64,000 nt of DNA from an uncultured Roseburia sp. (GTDB lineage Bacteria > Bacillota > Clostridia > Lachnospirales > Lachnospiraceae). Made by a program: the position numbers and the translations under genes. The notes under the pieces are model-generated. The model had not been told where the DNA came from. It did no database searches and worked only from the letters and a program-made list of their open reading frames with translations. How positions within the stretch are numbered: position 1 is the stretch's first letter; each line of letters starts with the position of its first letter. Of this stretch, positions 51,001-60,373 are shown one piece after another. The DNA lies in assembly GCA_934317215.1 (NCBI GenBank), contig CAKREH010000004.1, positions 67,235 through 131,234 of the forward strand, read 5' to 3'.

Positions 51001-51709
51001 AATGCGTCTGCGCGGCAGGATCGACCGCATTGACACTTACGAGACAGACGATAAGGTCTATGTAAAGATCATTGATTATAAATCGGGCAACACCACTTTT
51101 TCACTTTTAAATTTTTATTATGGGCTGCAGCTTCAGCTTGTCGTCTACATGAATGCGGCGCTGGAACTCACAAAGAAAAAATATAAGGGAAAAGACACAG
51201 AGCCGGCAGGAATTTTTTATTATCACATCACAGATCCGATGGTAGATGCGGATGGCCAGGAGTCCGAGGAGGAGATAAGACGGAGTATTTTAGAACAGTT
51301 AAAAGTGGGAGGTCTGGTCAATGAGGATCCTGAGATCTACGGCGCGATGGATACCGATTTTTCAGGTTCATCGGCAGTGATCCCGGTAGCCTTAAAAGCG
51401 GACGGCTCCTTAAAGGCGACATCTAAGACGGCAAGCACCTATGAGTTTGGACTGATGTCCGATTATGTGCGGAGGAAGATCGAACATGTGGGAAAAGAGA
51501 TCTTTGCCGGAAATGTGGCGGTAAAACCTTATCTGTTAGGAGACAGGAGCGGATGTGATTACTGCCCGTATCACACGATCTGCGGATTTGACGTGCGGAT
51601 GCCGGGATTTTCCTATCAGCAGTTTGAAAAATTTGACAGCAGCGAGGAGATCCTTGCACATATCCGGGAAGAGATTGGAGAGCCAGGGAAAAATCCGGAC
51701 AGTGAATAA
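48053..51709 (+). CDS. addB: ATP-dependent helicase/nuclease subunit B
   Basis: This 1218-residue protein is AddB, partner of AddA in double-strand break processing. The N-terminal Walker A is FGNSGSGKS at 5-13, IIVPEQFTMQTQREL follows, and VLDEFTGFTPIQ is the helicase-like core. The C-terminal RecB-type nuclease has VKIIDYKSGNTTF. Cysteines for an iron-sulfur cluster lie in QFAACAFAHYL and in SGCDYCPYHTICGFD, as in Bacillus AddB. I chose ATG 48053, with AGGAGAAAAA ahead, over ATG-like starts at 48011. addA begins 50 bp after its stop. Confidence 0.96.
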   Translation: MSLQFIFGNSGSGKSDFLYDSVLKQAKENKEQQFLIIVPEQFTMQTQRELVERQAQHAIMNVDVLSFARLAYRVFDDLGKQNVVVLEETGKNLVLRKVAEQKKAELKVLGANMNKMGYVGEVKSLISELMQYNVRPDALAEFLEKEPLGEGLRLKMQDVLTMYQGFTEYLKGRYITAEEVLELLYDVAEESELLRNSVIVLDEFTGFTPIQNRLMEKLLMLAKKVSVSVTMDVREDFYQCRGVHELFAMSKKTVASLLKVAELCKVPVEEPLVLPTGKKRRYANAADLYFMEQNLFRPGAGSYRYKAAERSKSSVEKQEEQMDHRIEEISHIRITSLKNPREELKFAAREIVRLTREGGFRYRDIAVVTGDVQQYGNYVPEIFEQYHIPYFIDQTKNILFHPFIECIRAILETIEYDFSYESVFRFLRCGLAARIVSGAKNSCKKSDPAAKQERNGDTGENIAMQSDTMDCTAENLIHQCETGSHGLTEQEIDRLENYVLARGIRGASRWSKPWTFVMPDGTLEDMARLNEIREAIYENFKLLLDAFRGKDNTVSTQTYELYSLIRRLDMEQLLRERGNFFEVHGNQARAKEYDQIYKIVMDLLDKVTSLLGDEKMTVREYSDILDAGFEAAKVGIIPPGNDTVTVGDIERTRLNHVKILFFVGVNDGVVPKAGKQGGIISQFEREKMAEYHLELAPGAREKVFIQKFYLYLNMTKPSERLYVTFCRVNSDGKALRRSYLIGTLLKLFPQLVVEEPSEEETLEGALTAESALPFLMEGLTKPVEDEEAWTALLAWYLSDEGDREKALQLFDAAFGVHKDDAVSKAVTKALYGNTLENSVTRLEQFAACAFAHYLSYGLRLRERELQQFASVDMGNIYHDVLERFAKGIEMSDYTWFDIPEEAQEALLSQSMEDAIAGSGIGDVFEDARNSYLLKRMEATAKRTIWALMLQVRKGKFVPSGFEVSFSRAGRLDAVQFQLGEDEKMRLRGRIDRIDTYETDDKVYVKIIDYKSGNTTFSLLNFYYGLQLQLVVYMNAALELTKKKYKGKDTEPAGIFYYHITDPMVDADGQESEEEIRRSILEQLKVGGLVNEDPEIYGAMDTDFSGSSAVIPVALKADGSLKATSKTASTYEFGLMSDYVRRKIEHVGKEIFAGNVAVKPYLLGDRSGCDYCPYHTICGFDVRMPGFSYQQFEKFDSSEEILAHIREEIGEPGKNPDSE

Positions 51710-51759
51710 ACATGATGTGACAGGTGCAAAAAACAAAAAAGGCAGAAACGGAGCAAAAT

Positions 51760-54700
51760 ATGGGAATGACATGGACAGATGACCAGCGAAAGGTCATCGA
51801 ACTAAGAGACAGAAACATATTAGTTTCCGCGGCAGCAGGTTCCGGTAAGACGGCGGTGCTCGTGGAACGTATCATAAAGATCATTACAGATAAAGAGCGC
51901 CCGGTGGACATCGACCGTCTTTTGATCGTGACATTTACCAATGCGGCTGCGGCTGAGATGCGTGAGCGAATCGGAAATGCACTGGAGAATGCCTTAAAGG
52001 AACAGCCGGACGACGAGCATTTACAGCGTCAGCTCTCCCTTTTACACAATGCCCAGATCACGACGATCGACAGTTTTTGTCTGTATGTGATCCGCAATCA
52101 TTTTCATGAGATCGATCTCGAACCGAATTTCAGGATCGGGGATGAGGGCGAGTTGAAACTGTTAAAAGAGGACGTGCTCGCAAAGGTGCTGTTGAAAAAT
52201 TATGAGGAGAGTGCGCCGGAATTCTTAGCGTTTGTGGACGGATATGCATCCGGCAGAAATGATGCTGCGCTCTCCGGCATGATCCTGCAGCTTTATGAGT
52301 TTTCAAGGAGTTATCCATGGCCGAAGAAGTGGCTGCTTGCGGCGGCAGAAAGCTATGGCATAGAGGATGAGGCATCTTTGGAAAGCGCATCTTTTATGCA
52401 GTCTTTGATTCAAAATTTAAAGCATGTGTCAGAGGATCTTGTGGCACTTTCTGAGCGTGCCTGTGGACTGACACAGGACGATGACGGGCCGGATATGTAT
52501 GCGAAAGCATTAGAGAGCGATCTGAAAAAATATAAGGAGATCGCTGCGAGTGAAAGTTTTGCGGATTTTTATCAGAATTACCGCAATTTATCCTATGACA
52601 GGCTTGCTTCCTCCCGTGGATTTGACGGAAACGAAGAAAAATTAGAACTGGTCAAAAAACTGCGAGAGATGGGAAAGGATGCGGTCAAAAAAATAAACCG
52701 CCAGTATTTTTTCACATCACCGGAGATCATGGCGGAGCAGATGAAAAAGACGGCGCCGATGGCGGCAGAGTTAGTGCGTCTGACATTGGAATTTGACGAG
52801 GCGTTTACGGCGGAAAAACGGCGGAAAAATCTGGTGGATTTTCATGACCTTGAGCACTTTGCATTAAATATCTTTGTCGATGGTGAGACCGGGAAAGTTA
52901 AAAAGACTGCCGAAGAGTTCCGGGATAATTTCAAAGAGATCATGGTCGACGAGTACCAGGACAGCAATGAGGTGCAGGAGACGATCTTACGTGCAATTTC
53001 ACGGGAAGAACGCGGCGAATACAACTTTTTTATGGTCGGGGATGTCAAGCAGAGCATCTACCGTTTCCGCCTGGCCAGACCGGAACTTTTCATGGAAAAA
53101 TATGATACTTACAGTCTGACAGATGCAAAAATGCAGCGCATTGACCTGCATAAAAATTTCCGAAGCAGAAATGAAGTACTCGATTTTTCCAATGATATTT
53201 TTTACCGTATCATGAAGCGCGATCTCGGAAATGTGGAATATGACGCGGACGCAGCACTTTATCCGGGAGCTTCCTATAAAGAAGAAACGGATATGTTCAC
53301 ACCGGAGATTCTGCTTGCCGATGGGGATGATGAACTGTTGGAGGATGCTGCAGCGGATGATAAGAAACTGTTAGAAGCGCGGATGATTGCAAAGAGGATC
53401 AAAGAGCTTATGAGAACGCAGAAGGTGACCGACAAGGCAACAGGGGAACTGCGCCCGGTGCAGTATTCGGATATGGTCATTCTGCTGCGAAGCTTAAGCG
53501 GATATGCAGACCGTTTTGCTGCTGTGTTAAATGATGCAGGAATTCCGGCACATACTGTTTCAGCAACAGGATATTTTAGTACGGTGGAGGTGCAGACCGT
53601 GCTCTCCATGCTTCGGATCTTAGACAATCCGAGACAGGATATCCCGCTGACAGCAGTACTTCGTTCCCCGATCGCGGGACTTTCGGATGAGGAACTTGCG
53701 AAACTGCGTTTAAAAGACAATGACGTCAGATTTTATGAATGTGTTTTAGAGGAATGTGAGCGTCTGAAGCAGGAAGCGGAGGAAGATTCTGAACAGAGCA
53801 GGGATGATTCCGAAGAAAAGTTATACCGGTTTTATGTTACCTACGAAAAACTCCGTCAGCTTGTGCCGGACACCCCGATCCATGAGCTGATCGAACTGCT
53901 GTTAAAGGAGACCGGTTATGGGGACTATGCCGCGGCAATGCCGGCCGGGGACAGGCGTCATGCGAACCTTTTAATGCTGGTGGAAAAGGCAATCGCCTAC
54001 GAAAATACCAGTTACAAGGGACTGTTTCATTTTGTGCGCTATATCGATGAACTGCAGAAATATGATGTGGATTTCGGCGAGGCGGATCTGATCGGGGAAA
54101 ACGAAAATGTTGTGCGCATCATGAGCATCCATAAAAGTAAAGGACTGGAATTTCCGGTCGTATTTGCCGCCGGGATGGGAAAAAACTTTAACCGTCAGGA
54201 TACGAGAAGCCGTCTGGTATTACACCCGGAACTTGGCATAGGTCTTGACTATATGGATGGAGAGCGGCGTGTAAAATCCGTGACGATCGCAAAACGTGCC
54301 ATCGCAAAGCAGATCGATATGGAAAACCTTGGTGAGGAACTGCGTGTCCTTTATGTGGCATTAACCAGGGCGAAAGAAAAGCTGATCTTAACCGGAAGTC
54401 TGAAAAAGGCGGAGGAGACGCTTCCTTATATGAATGCATTTCCGGAGGAAATGTTATCCTATCTGGGACGCGAGAGTGCAGCCGGTTATTTGGACTGGAT
54501 CCTGCCTGCGGCTTTATCCTGTCAGGATAAATATCAGATACGTCTGATGCGGGCGGCAGAACTGGTACAGGAAGAACTGGAAACACAGATCAAAGATGAC
54601 TGGAACCGGTCAGCCTGCATGGAAAAAGCCGCACAGGCAGATGCAGGGAAGGTAAAGCAGTTTTCAGAGCGTTTTCACAGACGGTATGCATTTGAAGATG

Positions 54701-55473
54701 ATGTGCAGAGAAAGAATAAATATTCCGTGTCGGAGTTAAAACATCGTGCCATGCGGGAGGCATTTGAAAAAGAGGAGGAGGCAGTTCCTGTTTTTCAATC
54801 CGAGGAGATCGTGCCGTATGTGCCGGCGTTTGCAAGGGAGATCGGGCAGAAAAGTGAGGATGCCAGCCTTGGAGCACTCCGAGGAACGGCGATGCACCGT
54901 ATCATGGAGTGCTACCAGTTTTCTTCCAATATGTCCGTAAAAGAGCAGGTCGCCGGGATGTTAGAGAAAGAACAGATCACGTCGGAAATGAATGAGCTTA
55001 TCCGTATTCAGCAGGTAGCATATTTTGTAAATTCAGATATTGGAAAACGGATGGGAGCAGCCGAAAAAGACGGAAAATTATACCGTGAGAAACCATTTGT
55101 GATGGGATTTACCGATGGGCAGCTGCGGGAGTTTGGTTTTGATGGAAATATGGAACAGGCAGAAAATGCAAAAATTGTGGAAAGTACAGGGAATACAGTG
55201 ACATTGGAAAAAATATCTGACGAGCTGACCCTGATCCAGGGAATTATCGATGTATTCTGGATTGAAAAAGACGGTATCGTCCTTTTAGATTATAAGACAG
55301 ACCGCGTAGACACGGAGAAAGAACTAAAAGAGCGTTATGCGGCACAGTTAAAACTTTATGAAGAAGCGTTAAACCGTGTCTATGAAAATGAGAAAGATGC
55401 AGCTGGAAATCCGCTGAAAGTCAGGGAAAAACTGCTGTATTCCTTCCGGCTTGGGAAAGTGATCCCGGTATAA
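51760..55473 (+). CDS. addA: ATP-dependent helicase/nuclease subunit A
   Basis: This 1237-residue protein is the UvrD/RecB-type motor and nuclease subunit. Helicase motif I is VSAAAGSGKTAVLVERII at about 22-40; motif Ia TFTNAAAAEMRERI, motif II MVDEYQDSNEVQE, motif III FMVGDVKQSIYRFR, motif V IMSIHKSKGLEFPVVF and motif VI ELRVLYVALTRAKEKLI follow in order. The C-terminal nuclease has LLDYKTDRVDTEKEL. AddAB resects DNA ends to start recombination. I chose ATG 51760, six bases after GGAG; the frame is open to GTG 51724. It forms an operon with addB and probably maf. Confidence 0.97.
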   Translation: MGMTWTDDQRKVIELRDRNILVSAAAGSGKTAVLVERIIKIITDKERPVDIDRLLIVTFTNAAAAEMRERIGNALENALKEQPDDEHLQRQLSLLHNAQITTIDSFCLYVIRNHFHEIDLEPNFRIGDEGELKLLKEDVLAKVLLKNYEESAPEFLAFVDGYASGRNDAALSGMILQLYEFSRSYPWPKKWLLAAAESYGIEDEASLESASFMQSLIQNLKHVSEDLVALSERACGLTQDDDGPDMYAKALESDLKKYKEIAASESFADFYQNYRNLSYDRLASSRGFDGNEEKLELVKKLREMGKDAVKKINRQYFFTSPEIMAEQMKKTAPMAAELVRLTLEFDEAFTAEKRRKNLVDFHDLEHFALNIFVDGETGKVKKTAEEFRDNFKEIMVDEYQDSNEVQETILRAISREERGEYNFFMVGDVKQSIYRFRLARPELFMEKYDTYSLTDAKMQRIDLHKNFRSRNEVLDFSNDIFYRIMKRDLGNVEYDADAALYPGASYKEETDMFTPEILLADGDDELLEDAAADDKKLLEARMIAKRIKELMRTQKVTDKATGELRPVQYSDMVILLRSLSGYADRFAAVLNDAGIPAHTVSATGYFSTVEVQTVLSMLRILDNPRQDIPLTAVLRSPIAGLSDEELAKLRLKDNDVRFYECVLEECERLKQEAEEDSEQSRDDSEEKLYRFYVTYEKLRQLVPDTPIHELIELLLKETGYGDYAAAMPAGDRRHANLLMLVEKAIAYENTSYKGLFHFVRYIDELQKYDVDFGEADLIGENENVVRIMSIHKSKGLEFPVVFAAGMGKNFNRQDTRSRLVLHPELGIGLDYMDGERRVKSVTIAKRAIAKQIDMENLGEELRVLYVALTRAKEKLILTGSLKKAEETLPYMNAFPEEMLSYLGRESAAGYLDWILPAALSCQDKYQIRLMRAAELVQEELETQIKDDWNRSACMEKAAQADAGKVKQFSERFHRRYAFEDDVQRKNKYSVSELKHRAMREAFEKEEEAVPVFQSEEIVPYVPAFAREIGQKSEDASLGALRGTAMHRIMECYQFSSNMSVKEQVAGMLEKEQITSEMNELIRIQQVAYFVNSDIGKRMGAAEKDGKLYREKPFVMGFTDGQLREFGFDGNMEQAENAKIVESTGNTVTLEKISDELTLIQGIIDVFWIEKDGIVLLDYKTDRVDTEKELKERYAAQLKLYEEALNRVYENEKDAAGNPLKVREKLLYSFRLGKVIPV

Positions 55474-55493
55474 AAAGAAAGGAATTTTTAAAC

Positions 55494-56120
55494 ATGTCAC
55501 AGATTATTTTAGCGTCCGCATCCCCAAGACGCCGTGAACTTTTAGAGCAGATCGGTCTTGCCTTTGAGGTCTGTCCGGCAAAGGGGGAGGAGATCATTAC
55601 AAAGAAAGAGCCCAAAGAGGTTGTCATGGAACTTGCGGCACAGAAGGCGAGAGAAGTTGCATCCATGTTAAAAACATATGGAGATGAGCATCAGACGCTG
55701 ATGACACCGCAGGATACTTTGGTTATCGGTGCGGATACCATTGTTGCTGCGGGCAGTGAAATTTTAGGAAAACCAAAGGATGAGGAAGATGCATTCCGTA
55801 TGCTTTCTTTATTGTCCGGGAAAAGCCATTCGGTGTACACGGGAGTTGCGTTTGTGTTTATCGACCGGACCGGCAGGGCAGGGGAACATATCTTTTATGA
55901 AAAGACTGATGTTTTTGTCAGAGAGTTAAAGAAAAGTGAAATTTTGCGTTATATTGCGACAGGAGAGCCGTCGGATAAAGCCGGAGCGTATGGAATCCAG
56001 GGAAAATTTGCAATTTATATTGACAAAATCGACGGTGACTATAATAATGTGGTAGGACTTCCGGTCGCGGCGATTTACAGAGAGCTTGACCGGCTTGGAA
56101 TTGACCCATATACATGGTAG
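55494..56120 (+). CDS. maf: Maf-like nucleotide pyrophosphatase
   Basis: This 208-residue protein hydrolyses non-standard or damaged nucleoside triphosphates. LASASPRRRELLEQIGL at the start, GADTIVAAGSEILGKPKDEEDA and the later GEPSDKAGAYGIQGK are the family signatures. The ribosome site is AAAGGAATTT. It starts 21 bp after the addA stop, so it is likely cotranscribed with addAB. A hairpin follows at 56136-56163. Confidence 0.95.
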   Translation: MSQIILASASPRRRELLEQIGLAFEVCPAKGEEIITKKEPKEVVMELAAQKAREVASMLKTYGDEHQTLMTPQDTLVIGADTIVAAGSEILGKPKDEEDAFRMLSLLSGKSHSVYTGVAFVFIDRTGRAGEHIFYEKTDVFVRELKKSEILRYIATGEPSDKAGAYGIQGKFAIYIDKIDGDYNNVVGLPVAAIYRELDRLGIDPYTW

Positions 56121-56135
56121 ATAAGCGGGAAAATA

Positions 56136-56163
56136 CAGTGTGAAAAATGAGATTTTTACACTG
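56136..56163 (+). other. Hairpin after maf
   Basis: CAGTGTGAAAAAT pairs with ATTTTTACACTG around GAG. No T run follows, so it is more likely a message-end or processing structure than a strong terminator. Confidence 0.5.
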
Positions 56164-56182
56164 CACAGAATGGAGGATTATT

Positions 56183-56440
56183 ATGTACGATGAAACGGTA
56201 GTACAGTATTTTTTGGAACATCAGATGCAGCTTTTTAAAGAAAATGTTGCAGAATCGCCGGAGGAGGCCGAAGAATTTTTAGAGGACTGCATGGCAGTTG
56301 TCTGCAAAAATATCAAAGAAGTCCGCGCTTATTTTGAAGATGAGGGTGCTGATATTGCCGGAATGAGCAATGCGGATTTAGCAGAGGCAGAGGAAGTTTT
56401 TGCAATTCCGGACGGCAGATATCTGATCGTAGAAGCGTAG
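56183..56440 (+). CDS. Small acidic protein of unknown function
   Basis: This 85-residue protein is acidic and mostly helical, with EEAEEFLEDCMAVVCKN in the middle and a final EVFAIPDGRYLIVEA. There is no signal peptide or membrane segment and I see no known motif. ATG 56183 is chosen because GGAGGATT stands just before it; the open frame upstream from 56147 has no site. It lies between maf and the flavoprotein gene. It is probably a real gene given the ribosome site and codon use. Confidence 0.65.
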   Translation: MYDETVVQYFLEHQMQLFKENVAESPEEAEEFLEDCMAVVCKNIKEVRAYFEDEGADIAGMSNADLAEAEEVFAIPDGRYLIVEA

Positions 56441-56523
56441 GGATGACGTTTTTTGAATAGGATGCACGAAAATGCAGATGTGCGTGAGAAATCAATAACC
56501 AGACAGGTAAGAGGAAAAACAGA

Positions 56524-57924
56524 ATGAAACAATATGATGTGATTATTATTGGAGCCGGTCCATCCGGTATCTTTTGTGCATATGAACTGATCCATACAAA
56601 AAAGGATCTTAAAATTTTAATGATCGAGAAGGGCAGACCGATCGAAAAGAGGGAATGTCCAAAACGTAAGACGAAGGTCTGCGTGGGATGTAAACCATGC
56701 TCTATTACGACCGGATTTGCCGGAGCGGGTGCATTTTCTGATGGTAAACTGTCACTTTCCCCGGATGTCGGAGGAAATCTGCCGGAAATTTTAGGTTATG
56801 ATAAAACCGTGGAGTTATTAAAAGAATCCGATGATATTTATTTAAAATTCGGTGCAGATACAAAGGTTTACGGTGTAGATAAAGAAAAAGAGATCCGTGA
56901 GATCCGCAGAAAAGCGATCAATGCAAACTTAAAACTGATCGAGTGCCCGATCCGCCATCTTGGAACAGAGGAAGGCTACAAGATTTATTCCAGACTGCAG
57001 GAGCATCTGTTAGAGCAGGGTGTTGAGATGGAATTTAACACCATGGTCAAAGATATCATCATTGATGACAGCAAAGTCAAAGGAATCGTTACCGAAAAAG
57101 ACGAAGAATATCTTGCAGCAGAGGTCATTTCTGCAGTTGGACGGGAGGGTGCGGACTGGTTTTCCCATATCTGCGGACAGCATGATATTGAAACAAAGGT
57201 AGGTACCGTGGATATCGGTGTGCGTGTCGAAGTGCGTGATGAGGTCATGGAATTTTTAAATCAGAACCTCTATGAGGCAAAACTGATTTACCATACCCCG
57301 ACATTTGATGATAAGGTGCGTACATTCTGTACCAACCCGTCCGGTGAGGTTGCAACAGAGTATTATGATAATGGACTTGCGGTGGTAAACGGCCACGCAT
57401 ACAAGTCGAAAGATTTAAAGACCAACAATACCAACTTTGCAATTTTAGTTTCCAAGAACTTTACCAAACCATTTAAGACACCGATTGAGTATGGTAAACA
57501 GATCGCACAGCTTTCCAACATGCTCTGCGACGGAAAGATTTTAGTACAGACATTTGGTGATTTCAAGAGAGGAAGAAGAACGACAGAGGAACGTCTCTGC
57601 CGGAATAACCTGATCCCGACTTTAAAGGATGCTGTGCCGGGTGATCTTTCCTTAGTATTCCCACATCGTATCATGGTCGATATTGAGGAAATGTTAATGG
57701 CACTCGATAAAGTAACACCGGGTATTGCCAGCGATGAGACACTGCTTTATGGTGTGGAAGTAAAATTCTATTCCAACAAGGTAGTGGTCAACTCTGATTT
57801 TGAGACAAGTGTAAAAGGACTGCGTGCGATCGGGGATGGTGCATCTGTGACGAGAGGATTGCAGCAGGCATCTGCAAACGGAATTTCCGTTGCAAGAAGT
57901 ATCTTAAAATCAATGGAACAATAG
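56524..57924 (+). CDS. FAD-dependent dehydrogenase (COG2509-like)
   Basis: This 466-residue flavoprotein has the dinucleotide loop IIGAGPSGIFCAYEL at 7-21, a Cys-containing stretch CPKRKTKVCVGCKPC at about 41-55, then TTGFAGAGAFSDGKLSL. The second FAD contact is GLRAIGDGASVTRGLQQAS near the end. It belongs to a widespread group of uncharacterised soluble dehydrogenases. The Cys cluster could bind a metal or act in redox. The start follows AGAGGAAAAAC. Neighbours do not show its substrate. Confidence 0.86.
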   Translation: MKQYDVIIIGAGPSGIFCAYELIHTKKDLKILMIEKGRPIEKRECPKRKTKVCVGCKPCSITTGFAGAGAFSDGKLSLSPDVGGNLPEILGYDKTVELLKESDDIYLKFGADTKVYGVDKEKEIREIRRKAINANLKLIECPIRHLGTEEGYKIYSRLQEHLLEQGVEMEFNTMVKDIIIDDSKVKGIVTEKDEEYLAAEVISAVGREGADWFSHICGQHDIETKVGTVDIGVRVEVRDEVMEFLNQNLYEAKLIYHTPTFDDKVRTFCTNPSGEVATEYYDNGLAVVNGHAYKSKDLKTNNTNFAILVSKNFTKPFKTPIEYGKQIAQLSNMLCDGKILVQTFGDFKRGRRTTEERLCRNNLIPTLKDAVPGDLSLVFPHRIMVDIEEMLMALDKVTPGIASDETLLYGVEVKFYSNKVVVNSDFETSVKGLRAIGDGASVTRGLQQASANGISVARSILKSMEQ

Positions 57925-57952
57925 GACTTTTCTATCAAATTGGGTAAATGGG

Positions 57953-58942
57953 ATGAAGAGAAAATTTACAAGGGTGGCGGCTGTACTGTGCGGTATGTCG
58001 CTGTTATTGACCGGATGCCGGATCGGAAATAAAAATATTGTGGTTTCAAACATATTAAATGACCGTCAGGTATTCAAAATCGAAGGAACTGTCTGCAGTT
58101 TAAAAGAGGCGCGGATTTATCTGACCAATTATCAGAATATCTACGGAACAGCTTATGGCGTAGATCTCTGGAAGCATGATTTCGGGGATGATTCTCTGGT
58201 AAAATATATCAAAGCAGTCACAATGGAAGAATTAACCCAGGTGGTCAGCATGGATCTGCTTGCACAGTCAAGGGAAGTTGTGCTTTCGGAGGATGAACTC
58301 TCTGCGATAGCAGAGGCGGCAGCAGAATATTATGCATCACTTTCGAAAGAAGAAAATACTTATCTTGAAGTGACGGAGAGCGATATCAGCGAATATTATC
58401 AACATTACGCATTAGCGCAGAAACTTTATAATTCGCTGACAAACAGTGTAAATGAGGAAGTCAGTGATGATGAGGCGCGTGTGATCGAGATCATGCAGAT
58501 CTTTGTCGCGGACAGTACAAAGGCGAGTGATGTAGCTGCAAAGTTAGAGCGCGGAGATGATTTCGCATCTGTGGCAAATAACTATAATGAGCTATCTTCC
58601 ATACAGACTACGGTAGCCAGGGATGAACTGCCCAAAGAGGTCGAGGAGGTTGCATTCAATCTCGATAATGGTCAGACTTCTTCTATGATCCAGGCAGACA
58701 AAGGGTTTTATTTTATTAAATGCCTGAATAAATATAATGAGGAACTGACAGAGGCAAACAAGTCAAATATCGTGGAAAAAAGGGAAAAAGAGGCATTTGA
58801 TGATGTCTATAACCAGTTTGTGGCGGGACTGAATTCCAGTATCAACAAAGATATGTGGGATGCACTCACATTAGATACCACAGATGGTATACAGACAGAC
58901 AGTTTTTTTGAGATTTTTGAAAAACATTGTGGGGAAATATAA
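57953..58942 (+). CDS. PrsA/SurA-like peptidyl-prolyl isomerase lipoprotein
   Basis: This 329-residue protein has a lipoprotein signal with lipobox LLTGC (Cys22), an N-terminal helical SurA-like chaperone region, and a parvulin-type domain at about 175-275. The latter is seen as IMQIFVADSTKASDVAAKLE, then GDDFASVANNYNELSS and the closing KGFYFIKCLNKY. It is probably attached to the outer face of the membrane and helps fold exported proteins. Several parvulin active-site positions look changed, so isomerase activity is uncertain. The ribosome site is weak (AAATGGG). The MATE gene follows 18 bp later. Confidence 0.82.
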   Translation: MKRKFTRVAAVLCGMSLLLTGCRIGNKNIVVSNILNDRQVFKIEGTVCSLKEARIYLTNYQNIYGTAYGVDLWKHDFGDDSLVKYIKAVTMEELTQVVSMDLLAQSREVVLSEDELSAIAEAAAEYYASLSKEENTYLEVTESDISEYYQHYALAQKLYNSLTNSVNEEVSDDEARVIEIMQIFVADSTKASDVAAKLERGDDFASVANNYNELSSIQTTVARDELPKEVEEVAFNLDNGQTSSMIQADKGFYFIKCLNKYNEELTEANKSNIVEKREKEAFDDVYNQFVAGLNSSINKDMWDALTLDTTDGIQTDSFFEIFEKHCGEI

Positions 58943-58960
58943 GAGAAAAGAGGATGAAAT

Positions 58961-60310
58961 ATGACAAAAGATATGACGAATGGTTCTCCGATGAAGCTGA
59001 TTTTAGGTTTCTCCATTCCACTTTTGTTTGGATATCTGTTTCAGCAGTTTTATAATCTGGTGGATACACTGATCGTCGGAAGATTTCTTGGTGTGGATGC
59101 ACTTGCAGCGGTAGGCTCTACCGGATCCTTAAACTTTTTGATCATCGGATTCTGCATGGGTGTCTGTAACGGTTTTGCAATTCCTCTGGCACATAAATTT
59201 GGTGCCGGGGATTACCGTGGACTGCGTGCATTTATGGTGAACGCTATCTATTTATCTGCAATTTTTGCAGTAGTCATGACGGCAGTCACTGTGGTATTCT
59301 GCCGCCCGATCTTAGAATTGATGCGTACACCGGATAACATTATCGACGGGGCGTATCTGTACATCGTGATCATTTTTGCCGGAATACCGGCAACGTATTT
59401 ATATAATCTTATTTCTGCGATCATCCGGTCGATGGGAGACAGTAAGACACCGGTCGTGTTTTTAGTGATCTCATCTGTGATAAATATTGTGTTAGACCTT
59501 GTGTTTATCATAAATCTTCATCTGGGTGTAGCGGGTGCATCACTTGCGACGGTGATCTCACAGGCAGTATCCGGGATCGGATGTCTGATCTACAGCTGGA
59601 AAAAGTTTGAGATCCTGCATCCTGATGCAGAGGAACGAAGATGGAACAGCTCTTATATGAAAACACTCTGCGGCATGGGTGTGCCGATGGGACTGCAGTA
59701 TTCCATCACGGCGATCGGAAGTGTTATTTTGCAGAGTGCAGTCAATACACTCGGTTCAAATGCAGTTGCATCAATGACCGCCGGAAGCAAGATAGGAATG
59801 TTTTTCTGCTGCCCGTTTGATGCGATGGGATCGACGATGGCAACTTATGGCGGACAGAATGTCGGTGCAAAGAAGATGGATCGTATTTCGAAGGGATTAA
59901 AGGCATGTTCCATACTTGGAATCGGATATGCGATCCTTGCATTTGGTATTCTGGCGCTGACTGGAAGAAATCTTGCACTGTTCTTCGTGGAACGCGCTGA
60001 GGTGGAAGTCATTGAGAATGTATACCTGTTTTTATTGATCAACAGTGCATTTTACATTCCGCTTGCGTTTGTCAATATCGTCCGTTTCCTGATCCAGGGT
60101 ATGGGATACAGCAAGTTTGCAATCTTAGCAGGTGTCTGTGAAATGGTGGCGAGAACGCTTGTCGGATTTGCATTTGTGCCGGTGTTTGGATTCCCGGCGG
60201 CATGTTTTGCAAGCCCGGTGGCGTGGATCTTTGCGGACGCATTTTTGTTCCCGGCATACCGGCATGTGTACCGGAAGACGGAAAAGATGCTGAACGTGAG
60301 CATACAATAG
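58961..60310 (+). CDS. MATE-family efflux transporter
   Basis: This 449-residue membrane protein has about twelve helices in two related halves. GSPMKLILGFSIPLLFGYLF at the start, then NLVDTLIVGRFLGVDALAAV, are typical of the clostridial MATE group; the second half begins near MGVPMGLQYSITAIGSVIL. It would export drugs or metabolites in exchange for Na+ or H+. The substrate cannot be told. AGAGGATGAA precedes the start. Confidence 0.93.
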   Translation: MTKDMTNGSPMKLILGFSIPLLFGYLFQQFYNLVDTLIVGRFLGVDALAAVGSTGSLNFLIIGFCMGVCNGFAIPLAHKFGAGDYRGLRAFMVNAIYLSAIFAVVMTAVTVVFCRPILELMRTPDNIIDGAYLYIVIIFAGIPATYLYNLISAIIRSMGDSKTPVVFLVISSVINIVLDLVFIINLHLGVAGASLATVISQAVSGIGCLIYSWKKFEILHPDAEERRWNSSYMKTLCGMGVPMGLQYSITAIGSVILQSAVNTLGSNAVASMTAGSKIGMFFCCPFDAMGSTMATYGGQNVGAKKMDRISKGLKACSILGIGYAILAFGILALTGRNLALFFVERAEVEVIENVYLFLLINSAFYIPLAFVNIVRFLIQGMGYSKFAILAGVCEMVARTLVGFAFVPVFGFPAACFASPVAWIFADAFLFPAYRHVYRKTEKMLNVSIQ

Positions 60311-60373
60311 TGGTTTTGCCGGAACAAAACGTGAGTACCATAGAGATAATAACAGAAAGTAAAGAGGAAAAAT